Of a DNA stretch of 64,000 nucleotides, positions 42,470 through 53,194 are shown piece after piece. Origin of the DNA: Leifsonia sp. ZF2019 (GTDB lineage Bacteria > Actinomycetota > Actinomycetes > Actinomycetales > Microbacteriaceae); contig NZ_CP065037.1 of the NCBI RefSeq assembly GCF_019924635.1, positions 868,001-932,000 on the forward strand, given 5' to 3'. The notes below the pieces were generated by a model. That model made no database searches. It was not told the origin of the DNA and saw only the letters and a list, made by a program, of their open reading frames with translations. Made by a program: the position numbers and the translations under genes. Position 1 is the first letter of the stretch; every line of letters begins with the position of its first letter.

Positions 42470-42587
42470 TCGCGTCGAGAGCTAGGAAGCCCGTCGCGAA
42501 CAGCCACTGCACACTCGATCGTGCCTACCCGAAAGGCGCGATCCGCGGCAGCGGTGCAGGAACATTCTTTCAGATGAGGACGGGTGC

Positions 42588-43610
42588 TCAGTACACGCCG
42601 CGCGGGGGAGCCGTGGAGGTGCGCACGACGAGTTCGACGGAGGACCGCACCGACCGGGAGCGCGGCTCGGAGCCGGCGAGCTCGTCCAGCAGGATGCGGG
42701 CCGCGACGGAGCCTTGCTCGAACGGGCTCTGCGCCATGGTGGTCAGCCCGAACGAGGCGGAGAAGTCGTGGTCGTCGATGCCGATCACGGACAGATCCCC
42801 CGGCACGCTGAGACCGTGGTCGCCGGCGGCGAGGATCGCCCCGAACGCCATCTCGTCCGAACCGGCGAACACCGCGGTCGGTCGCGGACCCGGCCGGTCG
42901 AGCAGCCGGTTCATGGCCGCCCTGGCCTCCGGGAGCGCGAAGCCGCCGGGGATGATCCAGTCCTGCCGCACGGGCAGTCCTGCCGCGCGCATCGCGGTCG
43001 TGAAGCCGCGGAGCCGGCCGGCGGGCACCTGGCTGTTGAGACCCTCCTCGTCCTCGCCGCCGAGGTGCGCGATCTCGGTGTGCCCGAGGTCGATCAGGTG
43101 CTCGGTCGCGCGTCTCGCCGTGGAGCGTTCGTCGATTCCGACGCTCCTGAGCCCCTTGACGGGGCCGCCCACGACGATCGTCGGATGGCCGAGGGAGGCC
43201 AGCTGCTCGCGCTCCTCCACGGTGAAGTCGAGGCAGAGCGCGAGCAGGGCGTCCGTGCGCTTGCGGAGAATGCTGCGATGGAACACGCGCTCACGGTCGC
43301 CGCGATGGCCGCCGAGGTTGAACAGGATCATGTCGTAGCTGGCGGCGCGCAGCTCGGCGTCCACCCCCTCCAGCACCTGCGTGTAGAACCACCGGCTCAC
43401 CGACGGGACGACGACGCCGAGGGCGAGGGTGCGGCCGCTGGCCAGACCCGATGCGCTGGACGACGCGACATAGCCGAGCTCGTCCGCCGCCCGGCGCACT
43501 GCGGCGCGGGTCGTATCGGAGACGTTGGGGAGGCCGCGGAGCGCCCGTGAGACCGTCGCCGTCGAGACGCCGGTCGCGCGCGCCACCTCCTCGATCCCCG
43601 GCATCCGCAT
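42588..43610 (-). CDS. LacI-family transcriptional regulator of the sugar ABC operon
   Basis: A 340-residue regulator. The HTH is IEEVARATGVSTATVSRALRGLPNVS (about 5-30), followed by the hinge ADELGYVASSSASGL and a periplasmic-binding-protein-like ligand domain ending VIGIDDHDFSASFGLTTMAQSP. It is the last gene of the sugar importer cluster, so it is likely autoregulated with it through the LacI-type operator at 47256-47282. ATG at 43610; an in-frame ATG two codons later is possible. Confidence 0.93.
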   Translation of the reverse strand: MRMPGIEEVARATGVSTATVSRALRGLPNVSDTTRAAVRRAADELGYVASSSASGLASGRTLALGVVVPSVSRWFYTQVLEGVDAELRAASYDMILFNLGGHRGDRERVFHRSILRKRTDALLALCLDFTVEEREQLASLGHPTIVVGGPVKGLRSVGIDERSTARRATEHLIDLGHTEIAHLGGEDEEGLNSQVPAGRLRGFTTAMRAAGLPVRQDWIIPGGFALPEARAAMNRLLDRPGPRPTAVFAGSDEMAFGAILAAGDHGLSVPGDLSVIGIDDHDFSASFGLTTMAQSPFEQGSVAARILLDELAGSEPRSRSVRSSVELVVRTSTAPPRGVY

Positions 43611-43620
43611 GGTCGCCCGC

Positions 43621-43860
43621 TCAGAGGTTCTCGGAGGCGGCCTGCTCCTCGCGCGCTCGCAGGCGCGCCGCGATGATGCGGCGACGCGCCTGCCAGAGCG
43701 CCACGAAGAGCAGCACGAGGACCAGCGTGATCAGCGCCCACACCAGCGCCGGCTGGCCGGTCAGCTCGCAGACCAGCGTGATGACGAAGAACGCGACCGC
43801 GAAGAAGCCGACGAAGCCGATGCCGACGTCGACGGCCTCCCGCGGATCGCTCCAGCGCAT
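43621..43860 (-). CDS. Small two-helix membrane protein in the sugar ABC operon
   Basis: A 79-residue protein with two hydrophobic helices (VGFFAVAFFVITLVCEL and ALVWALITLVLVLLFVALW) and a basic, Ala/Glu-rich C-terminus. It lies 4 bp after the stop of a permease gene and 10 bp before LacI, so it belongs to the operon. No family recognised; it may be an accessory of the transporter. Confidence 0.75.
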   Translation of the reverse strand: MRWSDPREAVDVGIGFVGFFAVAFFVITLVCELTGQPALVWALITLVLVLLFVALWQARRRIIAARLRAREEQAASENL

Positions 43861-43864
43861 CTGC

Positions 43865-44779
43865 TCAGCCCTTCACTCCGCCGGCGGTGAGTCCTGCGAC
43901 GATCCGGCGCTGGAAGATCAGCACGAGGATGATGAGCGGGACGGTCACGATCGTACCGGCGGCCATGACGGCGGTGTAGGGCTCCTGGTGGGGCTGGCTG
44001 CCGGTGAACGACGCGATCGCGACGGTGACCGGCTGGGTGGCGTCCGAGGACAGCTGGCTCGAGATGAGGAACTCGTTCCAGGAGGAGATGAACGCCAGGA
44101 TCGCGGTGGTGAAGACCGCGGGAGCGGCCAGCGGCAGGATGATCTTGCGGAACGCCTGCGCCTGCGTGCATCCGTCGATGCGGGCGGCCTCCTCCAGGTC
44201 CCACGGCATCTCGCGGAAGAACGAGGTGAGCGTGTAGACCGTCAGCGGCAGGGCGAAGGAGATCTGCGGGATGATCAGCGCCTGGTAGGTGCCCATCCAG
44301 CCGATCGACGTGAACAGCTGGAACAGCGGCGTGATGAGCGCGACACCGGGGAACATCGAGGCGGCCAGGATGATGCCGAGCACGATGCCCTTGAACCGGA
44401 AGTCCAGGCGGGCCAGGGCGTAGGAGGCGAAGATGCCGAACACCAGGGATACGACGGTGACGCAGACGCCGATGATCAGCGAGTTCAGGAGCGCCTGGCC
44501 GAGGTGGTTGCCCAGGTTCGTGGAGAACGCGGTCACGTAGTTGTCCCACGTGAAGTGCGTGAACCACGGGGTCGTGTCGAACGTGTAGCCGACATCCCGG
44601 AACGAGGTCACGACCATCCAGTAGAACGGGAGCAGACACCACAGCACGATCACGATCGCCTGCACACCGGTGCGGACACCGGCATTGCGACGACGGGCTG
44701 CGCCCTTTCGCTTGGTCTGGGTTCGGGGGAGGGCGTTCGCCTCGGCGGTGGCGGCGGCGGGGCCGGCGACTGCGGTCAT
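43865..44779 (-). CDS. Carbohydrate ABC transporter permease (MalG-type)
   Basis: A 304-residue, six-helix permease of the CUT1 class. The N-terminus is basic, then IVIVLWCLLPFYWMVVTSF is helix 1. The EAA motif reads LEEAARIDGCTQAQAFRKIILPLAAPA, matching the ATPase-contact loop. It overlaps the upstream permease by 4 bases. It should form a heterodimer with that permease. No MalK-type ATPase is in the operon; an unlinked shared ATPase is usual. Confidence 0.95.
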   Translation of the reverse strand: MTAVAGPAAATAEANALPRTQTKRKGAARRRNAGVRTGVQAIVIVLWCLLPFYWMVVTSFRDVGYTFDTTPWFTHFTWDNYVTAFSTNLGNHLGQALLNSLIIGVCVTVVSLVFGIFASYALARLDFRFKGIVLGIILAASMFPGVALITPLFQLFTSIGWMGTYQALIIPQISFALPLTVYTLTSFFREMPWDLEEAARIDGCTQAQAFRKIILPLAAPAVFTTAILAFISSWNEFLISSQLSSDATQPVTVAIASFTGSQPHQEPYTAVMAAGTIVTVPLIILVLIFQRRIVAGLTAGGVKG

Positions 44780-45813
44780 TCCTTCGCTCCCTTCTGCTGG
44801 GCTTCCTGCGTTCTCACGACGTTCGTGCCGAGAAGTCGCACGAAGATGAACGCGACCAGGAAGATGATGATGAACGTGATGGTGGAGAGGGCGGCCGCGC
44901 TGTTGAAGCCCTGCCTGATCTGATCGATCACCAGGATCGACAAGGTCGTGGTGGCATGGCCCGTCCCTCCTCCACCTCCGGTGAGGATCGCCGGCAGGTC
45001 GTAGATGCGGAGTGCGTCGAGCACGCGGAACAGGATGGCGACCATGAGCGCCGGCTTCAGCAGCGGCATCGTGACCCGCCAGAAGCGCTGCCAGGTCGAC
45101 GCGCCGTCCATCTTGGCCGCCTCGTAGACCTCCTCGGGGATCAGCTGCAGACCGGCGAGGATGAGGAGCGCCATGAACGGCGTGGTCTTCCAGGTGTCGG
45201 CGATGATGACCGCGAACCGGGACGCCCACTCGTCGCTGGTCCACAGGATGTGCGCACCGAGGATGGCGTTGGCGATGCCGGCGACCGAGAAGATGAAGAA
45301 CCACAGCTTCGCGGTGACGGCGGTCGGGATGGCCCACGGCACCAGGATGGCCGCGCGGACGAAGCCGCGGCCGCGGAAGGCGCGGTTCATGATGAGAGCG
45401 AACCAGAGGCCGAGGATGGTCTCGAGGATCACGGTGGTCACGGTGAAGAAGAACGTGACGAAGACCGCGTTCCAGAAGGTCGAGCCGAGGTTGCCGGGCG
45501 GGCAGGCGATGGTGGAGCCGTCGGTTCCCATGCACTGCTGGAACAGCCAGTGCGCGTAGTTCTGGAAGCCGGCGAAGCCGCCCTGGACGAACAGGCCGGT
45601 CGCGGGATCGAGGCCGGCGTCCTTCTGGAAGGACATGACGATGGCGCTCACCACCGGGTAGCCGATGACGACGGCCAGGAGGATGAGTGTCGGGATGATC
45701 AGGTAGAGGGCCCAGCGGCTCTGCTGACGCCTGTTCTGCTTGATCCCGGCCCGGACCGGTGGTTTGCCGCCTGTTGTGGTGGATGAGGGGGCGACGACGT
45801 TCGACGCTGACAT
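44776..45813 (-). CDS. Carbohydrate ABC transporter permease (MalF-type)
   Basis: A 345-residue permease: basic N-terminus (KQNRRQQSRWALYLIIPTLILL), six helices, a periplasmic loop containing Cys residues (QQCMGTDGSTIACPPG), and an EAA motif EVYEAAKMDGASTWQRFWRVTMPLLKP. It partners with the MalG-type gene downstream. An 85-bp gap follows the solute-binding gene. Confidence 0.95.
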   Translation of the reverse strand: MSASNVVAPSSTTTGGKPPVRAGIKQNRRQQSRWALYLIIPTLILLAVVIGYPVVSAIVMSFQKDAGLDPATGLFVQGGFAGFQNYAHWLFQQCMGTDGSTIACPPGNLGSTFWNAVFVTFFFTVTTVILETILGLWFALIMNRAFRGRGFVRAAILVPWAIPTAVTAKLWFFIFSVAGIANAILGAHILWTSDEWASRFAVIIADTWKTTPFMALLILAGLQLIPEEVYEAAKMDGASTWQRFWRVTMPLLKPALMVAILFRVLDALRIYDLPAILTGGGGGTGHATTTLSILVIDQIRQGFNSAAALSTITFIIIFLVAFIFVRLLGTNVVRTQEAQQKGAKE

Positions 45814-45898
45814 GTGTGCCTCCGGTGACGTGGCAGAAGAGTGTGGGACCGGGCGGCGGGAGGGGTCCCGCCGCCCGGTGACCGGGAGACCGGCCGGG

Positions 45899-47182
45899 TC
45901 AGCCCTGGCTGGCGGTCTGGATCGCCGAGGCCATGTCCTTCAGGGCCTGGTCGACGCTCTTGTCCCCCTTGAGGGCGGCGTAGGAGTTGTCCTGAACGGC
46001 CTTGGTGATGGCCGGGTAGAACGGCGACACGGGACGCGGCACCGCGTTCTCGATCGACGTCTTCAGGGTGGACAGGTACGGCAGCTGGGTGTTCAGGTCC
46101 GCGTCGTCGTAGAGCGAGGACAGCACCGGTGCGAGCGAACCCTGGGTGACGAAGAACTTCTGCGTCTCTTCCGACTGCAGGAACTTCAGGAACTCGAACG
46201 CGGTGGCCTTGTGCTTGGAGTACACGCTGATCGCGGCGTTGTGACCGCCGAGGCTGGAGACGCCCGGCTTGCCGTCACTGACTCCCGGCAGCGGCGCGAT
46301 CCCGAAGGTGTCCTTCACCGTCGAGGACCCGTCGGTCTTGGCCAGGTTGTACACGTACGGCCAGTTGCGCAGGAACAGCAGCTTGCCGGCCTCGAACGCC
46401 TGCCGGCCCTGCTCCTCCTGGTACGTGATGGCCTCGGCCGGGATCTGGCCGTTCTTGAAGCCGTCCACCAGCCGGGTCAGGCCCGCGTTGGCCTCCTTCG
46501 AGTCCACCGTGACCGTCTTGCCGTCCTCGCCGACGATGGTGCCGCCGTTGGTGTTGATTGCCTCGGCGACGTTCACCGTGAGGCCCTCGTACTGGGCGAA
46601 CTGACCGGCGTAGCAGCCGATGCCCTTCGCCTTGGCGATGTCGCAGTCCTTGAGCATCTCATCCCAGGTCTTCGGCGGGGACTGGACGAGGTCCTTGCGG
46701 TAGTACAGGATGCCGCCGTCGGAGGTCTGCGGGGCCGCGTACTGGGTGCCGTTGTAGGTGCCCGACTTCACCGTCGGGGCAAGCAGGGCCGAGTTGTCCA
46801 TCTTGAAGTCCCCGGTCAGCGGCTGCAGCCAGCCCTTCGCGGCGAACTCACCCGTCCACACCACGTCGACGTCGACGATGTCGTAGTTGGAGTCCTTCGC
46901 CTGGAAGTGCTGCACCAGGTCGTCGTGCTGCTGATCCGCCTGATCGGTCTGCTCCTTGAACGTGACCTTCTCGTCGGGGTGCGCGGCGTTCCACTTCTCG
47001 ATCAGGGGGCGGACCACATTCGAGTTGTCCTTGCCCTGCACGTAGGTGATCGGACCCTTGCCCGTGAGGTTCTGGCTGGCGTCGCCGCCGCCGCTGCCCC
47101 CCGATCCGCCACCTGTGCATCCGGCCAGTGCGAGGCCGACCAGGGCGACTCCCGCGACCACGGAGAGACGTGCTGCTTTCAT
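45899..47182 (-). CDS. Extracellular sugar-binding lipoprotein of ABC importer
   Basis: A 427-residue lipoprotein. The signal peptide ends LVGLALAGC with lipidated Cys22, then a Gly/Ser linker. The mature part is a type 1 solute-binding protein: NVVRPLIEKWNAAHPDEKVTF, DIVDVDVVWTGEFAAKGWLQPL, LYYRKDLV, and FLKFLQSEETQKFFV. It would capture an oligosaccharide, probably an alpha-glucoside or maltose-like sugar by family. ATG at 47182 has GGAG 6 nt upstream. It is the first gene of the operon, behind a LacI-type operator. Confidence 0.95.
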   Translation of the reverse strand: MKAARLSVVAGVALVGLALAGCTGGGSGGSGGGDASQNLTGKGPITYVQGKDNSNVVRPLIEKWNAAHPDEKVTFKEQTDQADQQHDDLVQHFQAKDSNYDIVDVDVVWTGEFAAKGWLQPLTGDFKMDNSALLAPTVKSGTYNGTQYAAPQTSDGGILYYRKDLVQSPPKTWDEMLKDCDIAKAKGIGCYAGQFAQYEGLTVNVAEAINTNGGTIVGEDGKTVTVDSKEANAGLTRLVDGFKNGQIPAEAITYQEEQGRQAFEAGKLLFLRNWPYVYNLAKTDGSSTVKDTFGIAPLPGVSDGKPGVSSLGGHNAAISVYSKHKATAFEFLKFLQSEETQKFFVTQGSLAPVLSSLYDDADLNTQLPYLSTLKTSIENAVPRPVSPFYPAITKAVQDNSYAALKGDKSVDQALKDMASAIQTASQG

Positions 47183-47255
47183 TTCACTCCTCGTTGAGCT
47201 CTTGGTGCAGGCGCAGGTGCGCCCGCGGTCACGGTACTCCCGGCGTGCGCGGTTA

Positions 47256-47282
47256 TGCAAGCGTTTACGTCAAGCGCTTGCA
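47256..47282 (-). promoter_or_regulatory. LacI-type operator upstream of the sugar ABC operon
   Basis: CAAGCGCTTG at 47271-47280 is a perfect palindrome of the LacI/GalR family type. A second half site gives TGCAAGCG (47256-47263) and CGCTTGCA (47275-47282) as an 8-bp inverted repeat. TTGACG on the minus strand (47268-47273) overlaps it and could be a -35. The regulator is probably the operon's own LacI gene. Confidence 0.7.
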
Positions 47283-47456
47283 TCACGGTTCCATCACGGC
47301 AGTCGACCCCTGGGCGGGGGTCAGTGTCGCGCAGCAATGCGTCGCCCGCAGCCCGATTTCGCGTCGTTGCGGCCATGGGACCGGTCATACGCGCAACGTC
47401 CCGCACCTCGGGTGCGCGGGTGCGGGGTGGGGGAGAGCCGGGCTTAGGCTGACACC

Positions 47457-49349
<1,893 letters not shown>

Positions 49350-49356
49350 GCACCCG

Positions 49357-49578
49357 AGCAATTCCGGAGATATATGCCGCGCGGGCTGCGATCTCCGGAG
49401 TTCCGGCGAGATGAGCGGCGTGGCGCAGAATAGCTCCGGATTCGTGTGTCGAGCGACGCCAGGACAGGGAGGTGCACCGTCCTGGCGTGGTAACTCCGGA
49501 GTCTCGCAGTGGCACGCCGCTCATCTCGCCGGAACTCCGGCGACTCGTGCCGTCACCTGGTAGATCTCCGGAATTGCT
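49357..49578. repeat. 222-bp nested palindrome, MITE- or REP-like
   Basis: Three concentric inverted repeats: AGCAATTCCGGAGAT (49357-49371) with its exact complement (49564-49578); a 28-bp pair at 49397-49424 and 49511-49538 with one mismatch; and a central 10-bp stem ACGCCAGGAC (49456-49465)/GTCCTGGCGT (49479-49488). The outer two pairs share one centre. TCCGGA or TTCCGG recurs throughout. No transposase or reliable ORF is inside. It could be a miniature mobile element, an expanded REP unit or a terminator of the exporter gene. Confidence 0.8.
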
Positions 49579-49646
49579 GGGGCGGGCCCGTGTGGATACG
49601 GCGTGGGCTGGGGGACTGGGGGGGGACTGGGGGGAACGGGTGGGAT

Positions 49647-49674
49647 TCAAGTGTTAGGCTGGTCTAACACTTGA
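49647..49674 (+). promoter_or_regulatory. MntR/DtxR-type operator over the mntH promoter
   Basis: TCAAGTGTTAG-gctggt-CTAACACTTGA is an exact 11-bp inverted repeat. It resembles the DtxR-family consensus (TTAGG...CCTAA type core) and contains TAGGCT, the probable -10 of mntH. A DtxR-family regulator is encoded two genes away. The simplest reading is Mn-dependent repression of mntH. Confidence 0.75.
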
Positions 49675-49684
49675 GTTTGGGGTG

Positions 49685-50932
49685 GTGAGCACGGTGGTGG
49701 TGACGGAGGAGCGGGCGACCGGATCACGGGCGCGACTGCTGGCGCTGCTCGGGCCGGCATTCGTCGCGGCGATCGCCTACGTCGATCCCGGCAACGTGGC
49801 CGCGAACCTGACGGCGGGCGCGAAGTACGGCTACCTGCTCGTCTGGGTCCTCGTCGCCGCCAACGCCATCGCGGTGTTCGTGCAGTACCAATCGGCCAAG
49901 CTGGGCATCGCGACGGGACGCAGCCTCCCGGAGCTGCTGGGCGCGCGGCTCGGCACCGGGTCGCGCCGCGCCTACTGGGTCCAGGCCGAGCTGGTCGCCG
50001 CCGCGACCGACATCGCCGAGGTGATCGGCGGCGCGATCGCGCTGAACCTGCTCTTCGGCCTCCCCCTGCCCGTCGGCGGCATCATCGTGGGCATCGTCGC
50101 GATCGGCATCCTGAGCATCCAGTCGCGACGGGGCCAGCGTCCGTTCGAGGCCGTCGTGCTCGGGCTGCTGGGAGTCATCGCGATCGGGTTCCTCGCGGGG
50201 CTGTTCGTGAGCCCGGTCGACTGGGGCGCCGCGGCGGGCGGGCTGGTCCCGCGGTTCGACGGAACGCCGACGGTGCTGCTCGCGGCGAGCATGCTCGGGG
50301 CGACGGTGATGCCTCACGCGATCTATCTGCACTCGGCGCTCGCGCGCGATCGGCACGGCGCCTCGAGCGACGCGGGACGGGTGCGAACGCTGCTGCGCGC
50401 CACGCGGCTCGACGTGGTGCTCGCGCTCATCCTCGCCGGAGCGGTGAACATCGCGATGCTGCTGCTCGCGGCCTCCGCGCTGCGCGGCGTCGACGGCACC
50501 GACACGATCGAAGGGGCGCACGCCGCGATCTCGTCCGCGCTCGGACCGGTGGTGGGAGTGGTCTTCGCGATCGGCCTCCTCGCGTCCGGGCTCGCCTCCA
50601 CCTCCGTCGGCAGCTACGCGGGGGCCACCATCATGAGCGGTCTCCTGACGGTGCGGGTGCCGCTGCTCGCGCGCCGGATCGTGACGCTCATCCCCGCCGT
50701 CGTCATCCTCGCCGCGGGCGTCGACCCGACCTGGGCGCTGGTGCTCTCGCAGGTGTTCCTGAGCCTGGGCATCCCGTTCGCGATGATCCCGCTGCTGCGG
50801 CTGACCGGGTCGCGCACGGTGATGGGAGACCGCGCAGACGCAATGTGGGTGCGCGTCGCAGGCGGCCTGGTCGCCGCGCTGGTCGTGGTGCTCAACCTCG
50901 CGCTGGTGGTCCTCACTGTGACCGGCGGGTAG
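49685..50932 (+). CDS. mntH: Nramp-family divalent metal (Mn2+) transporter
   Basis: A 415-residue, 11-helix proton-coupled metal importer. Helix 1 has AIAYVDPGNVAANL, with the DPGN metal-binding motif, and helix 6 has ASMLGATVMPHAIYLHSAL, with the MPH motif. GTG at 49685 is used; an adjacent GTG at 49682 is in frame. The MntR-type palindrome lies just upstream. It should bring manganese into the cytoplasm. Confidence 0.94.
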   Translation: MSTVVVTEERATGSRARLLALLGPAFVAAIAYVDPGNVAANLTAGAKYGYLLVWVLVAANAIAVFVQYQSAKLGIATGRSLPELLGARLGTGSRRAYWVQAELVAAATDIAEVIGGAIALNLLFGLPLPVGGIIVGIVAIGILSIQSRRGQRPFEAVVLGLLGVIAIGFLAGLFVSPVDWGAAAGGLVPRFDGTPTVLLAASMLGATVMPHAIYLHSALARDRHGASSDAGRVRTLLRATRLDVVLALILAGAVNIAMLLLAASALRGVDGTDTIEGAHAAISSALGPVVGVVFAIGLLASGLASTSVGSYAGATIMSGLLTVRVPLLARRIVTLIPAVVILAAGVDPTWALVLSQVFLSLGIPFAMIPLLRLTGSRTVMGDRADAMWVRVAGGLVAALVVVLNLALVVLTVTGG

Positions 50933-51043
50933 TCGCTGCGGGGACGGGAGGGGATCGTGCGGGACACGCCGGGGCGCGGCGGCTGACGGAGGCGATGCCG
51001 GGCGCGCTCGCCGCGATCTCCTCCGGTGGCTGCGGCCCCCGGA

Positions 51044-51712
51044 TCAGGCGGTGACGACCCAGACCGCGGCGGCGGCGGTCGCGCCGAGCACGATCGTGGA
51101 ATCGGCCGTGCGCACGGTCACATCGCCGGCGAAGGCGCGGTGCTCGTCCACGGTCAGGGCCGTGTCCAGGCCGATGCGGAGCTCGTCGAGGTAGCGCAGG
51201 ATGGCCGGGTCGGCGTCCGAGATGCGCGCCACCACGACCTCCACGCCCGTCGGCGCCGACAGCAGCGGCACGGCGTCCGGGCGGCGGGGCTGGCCGTCGG
51301 CCGTCGGGATGGGGTCGCCGTGCGGGTCGCGCGCCGGGAAGCCGAGACGCTTGTCGATGCGGTCGACGAGGTCGTCCGAGACAGCGTGCTCCAGCACCTC
51401 GGCCTCGTCGTGCACCTCGTCCCAGCCGTACCCGAGCTCTTCGACGAGGAACGTCTCGATGAGCCGGTGCCGGCGGACCATCGCGACCGCGTGCCGCCGG
51501 CCGTCGTCCGTGAGCTCGATGCCGCCGTACGGCTCGTGGGCCAGGAGGCCCTGCTCGGTGAGCCGCCGGATGCCGTCGGAGACCGTCGCCGCGCGCACGC
51601 CCATCCGCTCCGACAACTGCTTGACGGTGATGGGGTCGCCCTCCCATTCGGTGGCGGACCAGATGAACTTGAGGTAGTCCTGCGCCACGGGAGAGAGGTC
51701 GGACACGGGCAT
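51044..51712 (-). CDS. mntR: DtxR/MntR-family metal-dependent regulator
   Basis: A 222-residue regulator. The HTH is VKQLSERMGVRAATVSDGIRRLTEQGLL; the metal-site and dimerisation domain includes RRHRLIETFLVEELGYGWDEVHDEAEVLEHAVSDDLVDRI, with the His/Glu/Cys-equivalent ligands of the family (DEVHDEAEVLEH). A C-terminal SH3-like FeoA domain follows, so it is of the IdeR/MntR long form. Its place beside mntH and the operator there point to manganese. ATG at 51712. Confidence 0.9.
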   Translation of the reverse strand: MPVSDLSPVAQDYLKFIWSATEWEGDPITVKQLSERMGVRAATVSDGIRRLTEQGLLAHEPYGGIELTDDGRRHAVAMVRRHRLIETFLVEELGYGWDEVHDEAEVLEHAVSDDLVDRIDKRLGFPARDPHGDPIPTADGQPRRPDAVPLLSAPTGVEVVVARISDADPAILRYLDELRIGLDTALTVDEHRAFAGDVTVRTADSTIVLGATAAAAVWVVTA

Positions 51713-51776
51713 GCACGAGAGTCTACGGGCTGTAACGCGATCGATCCGCGGAGGCGGCGCTGTTACGGTTGTCCCC

Positions 51777-53141
51777 GTGAAGTACGCAGAGACCATCACA
51801 GACCTGGTCGGCGACACCCCGCTCGTGAAGCTCAACCGGCTGACCGAGGGGATCGCGGCGACGGTGCTCGTCAAGCTCGAGTACCTGAACCCCGGAGGAT
51901 CCTCCAAGGACCGCATCGCGAGCCGCATCATCGATGCCGCGGAGCGCGACGGCCACTTGAAGCCCGGCGGCACCATCGTGGAGCCCACGAGCGGCAACAC
52001 CGGCGTGGGCCTGGCGCTCATCGCCCAGCAACGCGGCTACCGCTGCGTCTTCGTGCTGCCCGACAAGGTGGGCGAGGACAAGCGCAACGTGCTGACCGCC
52101 TACGGGGCGGAGATCGTGGTGACGCCGACATCGGTTCCGCCGGAGCACCCCGACTCCTACTACTCGGTGTCCGACCGCCTCACCGCGGAGATCCCCGGCG
52201 CGTTCAAGCCGAACCAGTACGCCAACCCGAACGGCCCGCGCAGTCACTACGAGACCACCGGTCCGGAGATCTGGCGCGACACCGAAGGAAAGGTGACCCA
52301 CTTCGTCGCCGGCGTCGGCACGGGCGGGACCATCTCGGGCACGGGCCGCTACCTCAAGGAGGTGTCCGACGGCACGGTGCGCATCGTCGGCGCCGACCCG
52401 GAGGGCTCGGTCTACTCGGGAGGCACCGGCCGGCCGTACCTCGTGGAGGGCGTCGGCGAGGACTTCTGGCCGGGCGCGTACGACCCGACCGTCGTCGACG
52501 AGGTCATCCCCGTCACGGACGCCGAGTCGTTCCACATGACCAGGCGCCTCGCGCGCGAGGAGGGCATCCTCGTCGGCGGCTCCAGCGGCATGGCCGTCGT
52601 CGCCGCCCTGCGCGTCGCGAAGGGCCTCAGCGCCGACGATGTCGTGGTCGTCCTCCTCCCCGACGGAGGCCGCGGCTACCTGGCCAAGATCTTCAACGAC
52701 AAGTGGATGCAGTCCTACGGTTTCAGCGAGGTGCCGGACGAGTCGACGGTGCAGGACGTCATCAAGACCAAGCGCGGCGACCTCCCGGACCTCGTGCACA
52801 CGCATCCGGCCGAGACGGTGCGCGACGCCATCCAGATCATGAACACGTACGGCGTCTCGCAGCTGCCGGTGCTGACGGCGGAGCCGCCGGTCGTGATGGG
52901 GGAGGTCGCGGGCGCGCTCGACGAGACGTCGCTGGTCGACGCCGTGTTCAGCGGACGGGCCGCGATGAGCGATCCGGTCGCGAAGCACGTCGGCGACCCT
53001 CTGCCGCTGATCGGCGTGAACGAGTCGGTGACGGCCGCGCGCTCCGCGCTGGCCACCGCGAACGCGCTGCTCGTGACCGAGGGCGGCAAGCCGCTCGCCG
53101 TGCTCACCCGCCAGGATCTGCTCAACTACCTCAGCGACTGA
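51777..53141 (+). CDS. cbs: Cystathionine beta-synthase
   Basis: A 454-residue PLP enzyme that condenses homocysteine with serine to cystathionine. The PLP lysine is Lys44 in NPGGSSKDR. SGNTGVGLA binds the substrate and GTGGTISGTGRYL the cofactor phosphate. A Bateman pair of CBS domains occupies about 335-454 (DLVHTHPAETVRDAIQIMN, LLVTEGGKPLAVLTRQDLLNYL), as in longer forms. TACGGT lies 7 nt before GTG, consistent with a near-leaderless start. It is followed by metB, giving the reverse transsulfuration path. Confidence 0.93.
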   Translation: MKYAETITDLVGDTPLVKLNRLTEGIAATVLVKLEYLNPGGSSKDRIASRIIDAAERDGHLKPGGTIVEPTSGNTGVGLALIAQQRGYRCVFVLPDKVGEDKRNVLTAYGAEIVVTPTSVPPEHPDSYYSVSDRLTAEIPGAFKPNQYANPNGPRSHYETTGPEIWRDTEGKVTHFVAGVGTGGTISGTGRYLKEVSDGTVRIVGADPEGSVYSGGTGRPYLVEGVGEDFWPGAYDPTVVDEVIPVTDAESFHMTRRLAREEGILVGGSSGMAVVAALRVAKGLSADDVVVVLLPDGGRGYLAKIFNDKWMQSYGFSEVPDESTVQDVIKTKRGDLPDLVHTHPAETVRDAIQIMNTYGVSQLPVLTAEPPVVMGEVAGALDETSLVDAVFSGRAAMSDPVAKHVGDPLPLIGVNESVTAARSALATANALLVTEGGKPLAVLTRQDLLNYLSD

Positions 53142-53194
53142 GCGCTCGGCTCCGCCCCGCTCCCGCCCCGATGACCGACACGAAAGACACCGCC

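Noticed and set aside
51026..53194. Long in-frame extension upstream of metB
   Set aside because: It reads through the mntR and cbs genes in the wrong frame and is Arg-rich; metB homology begins only at 53195.
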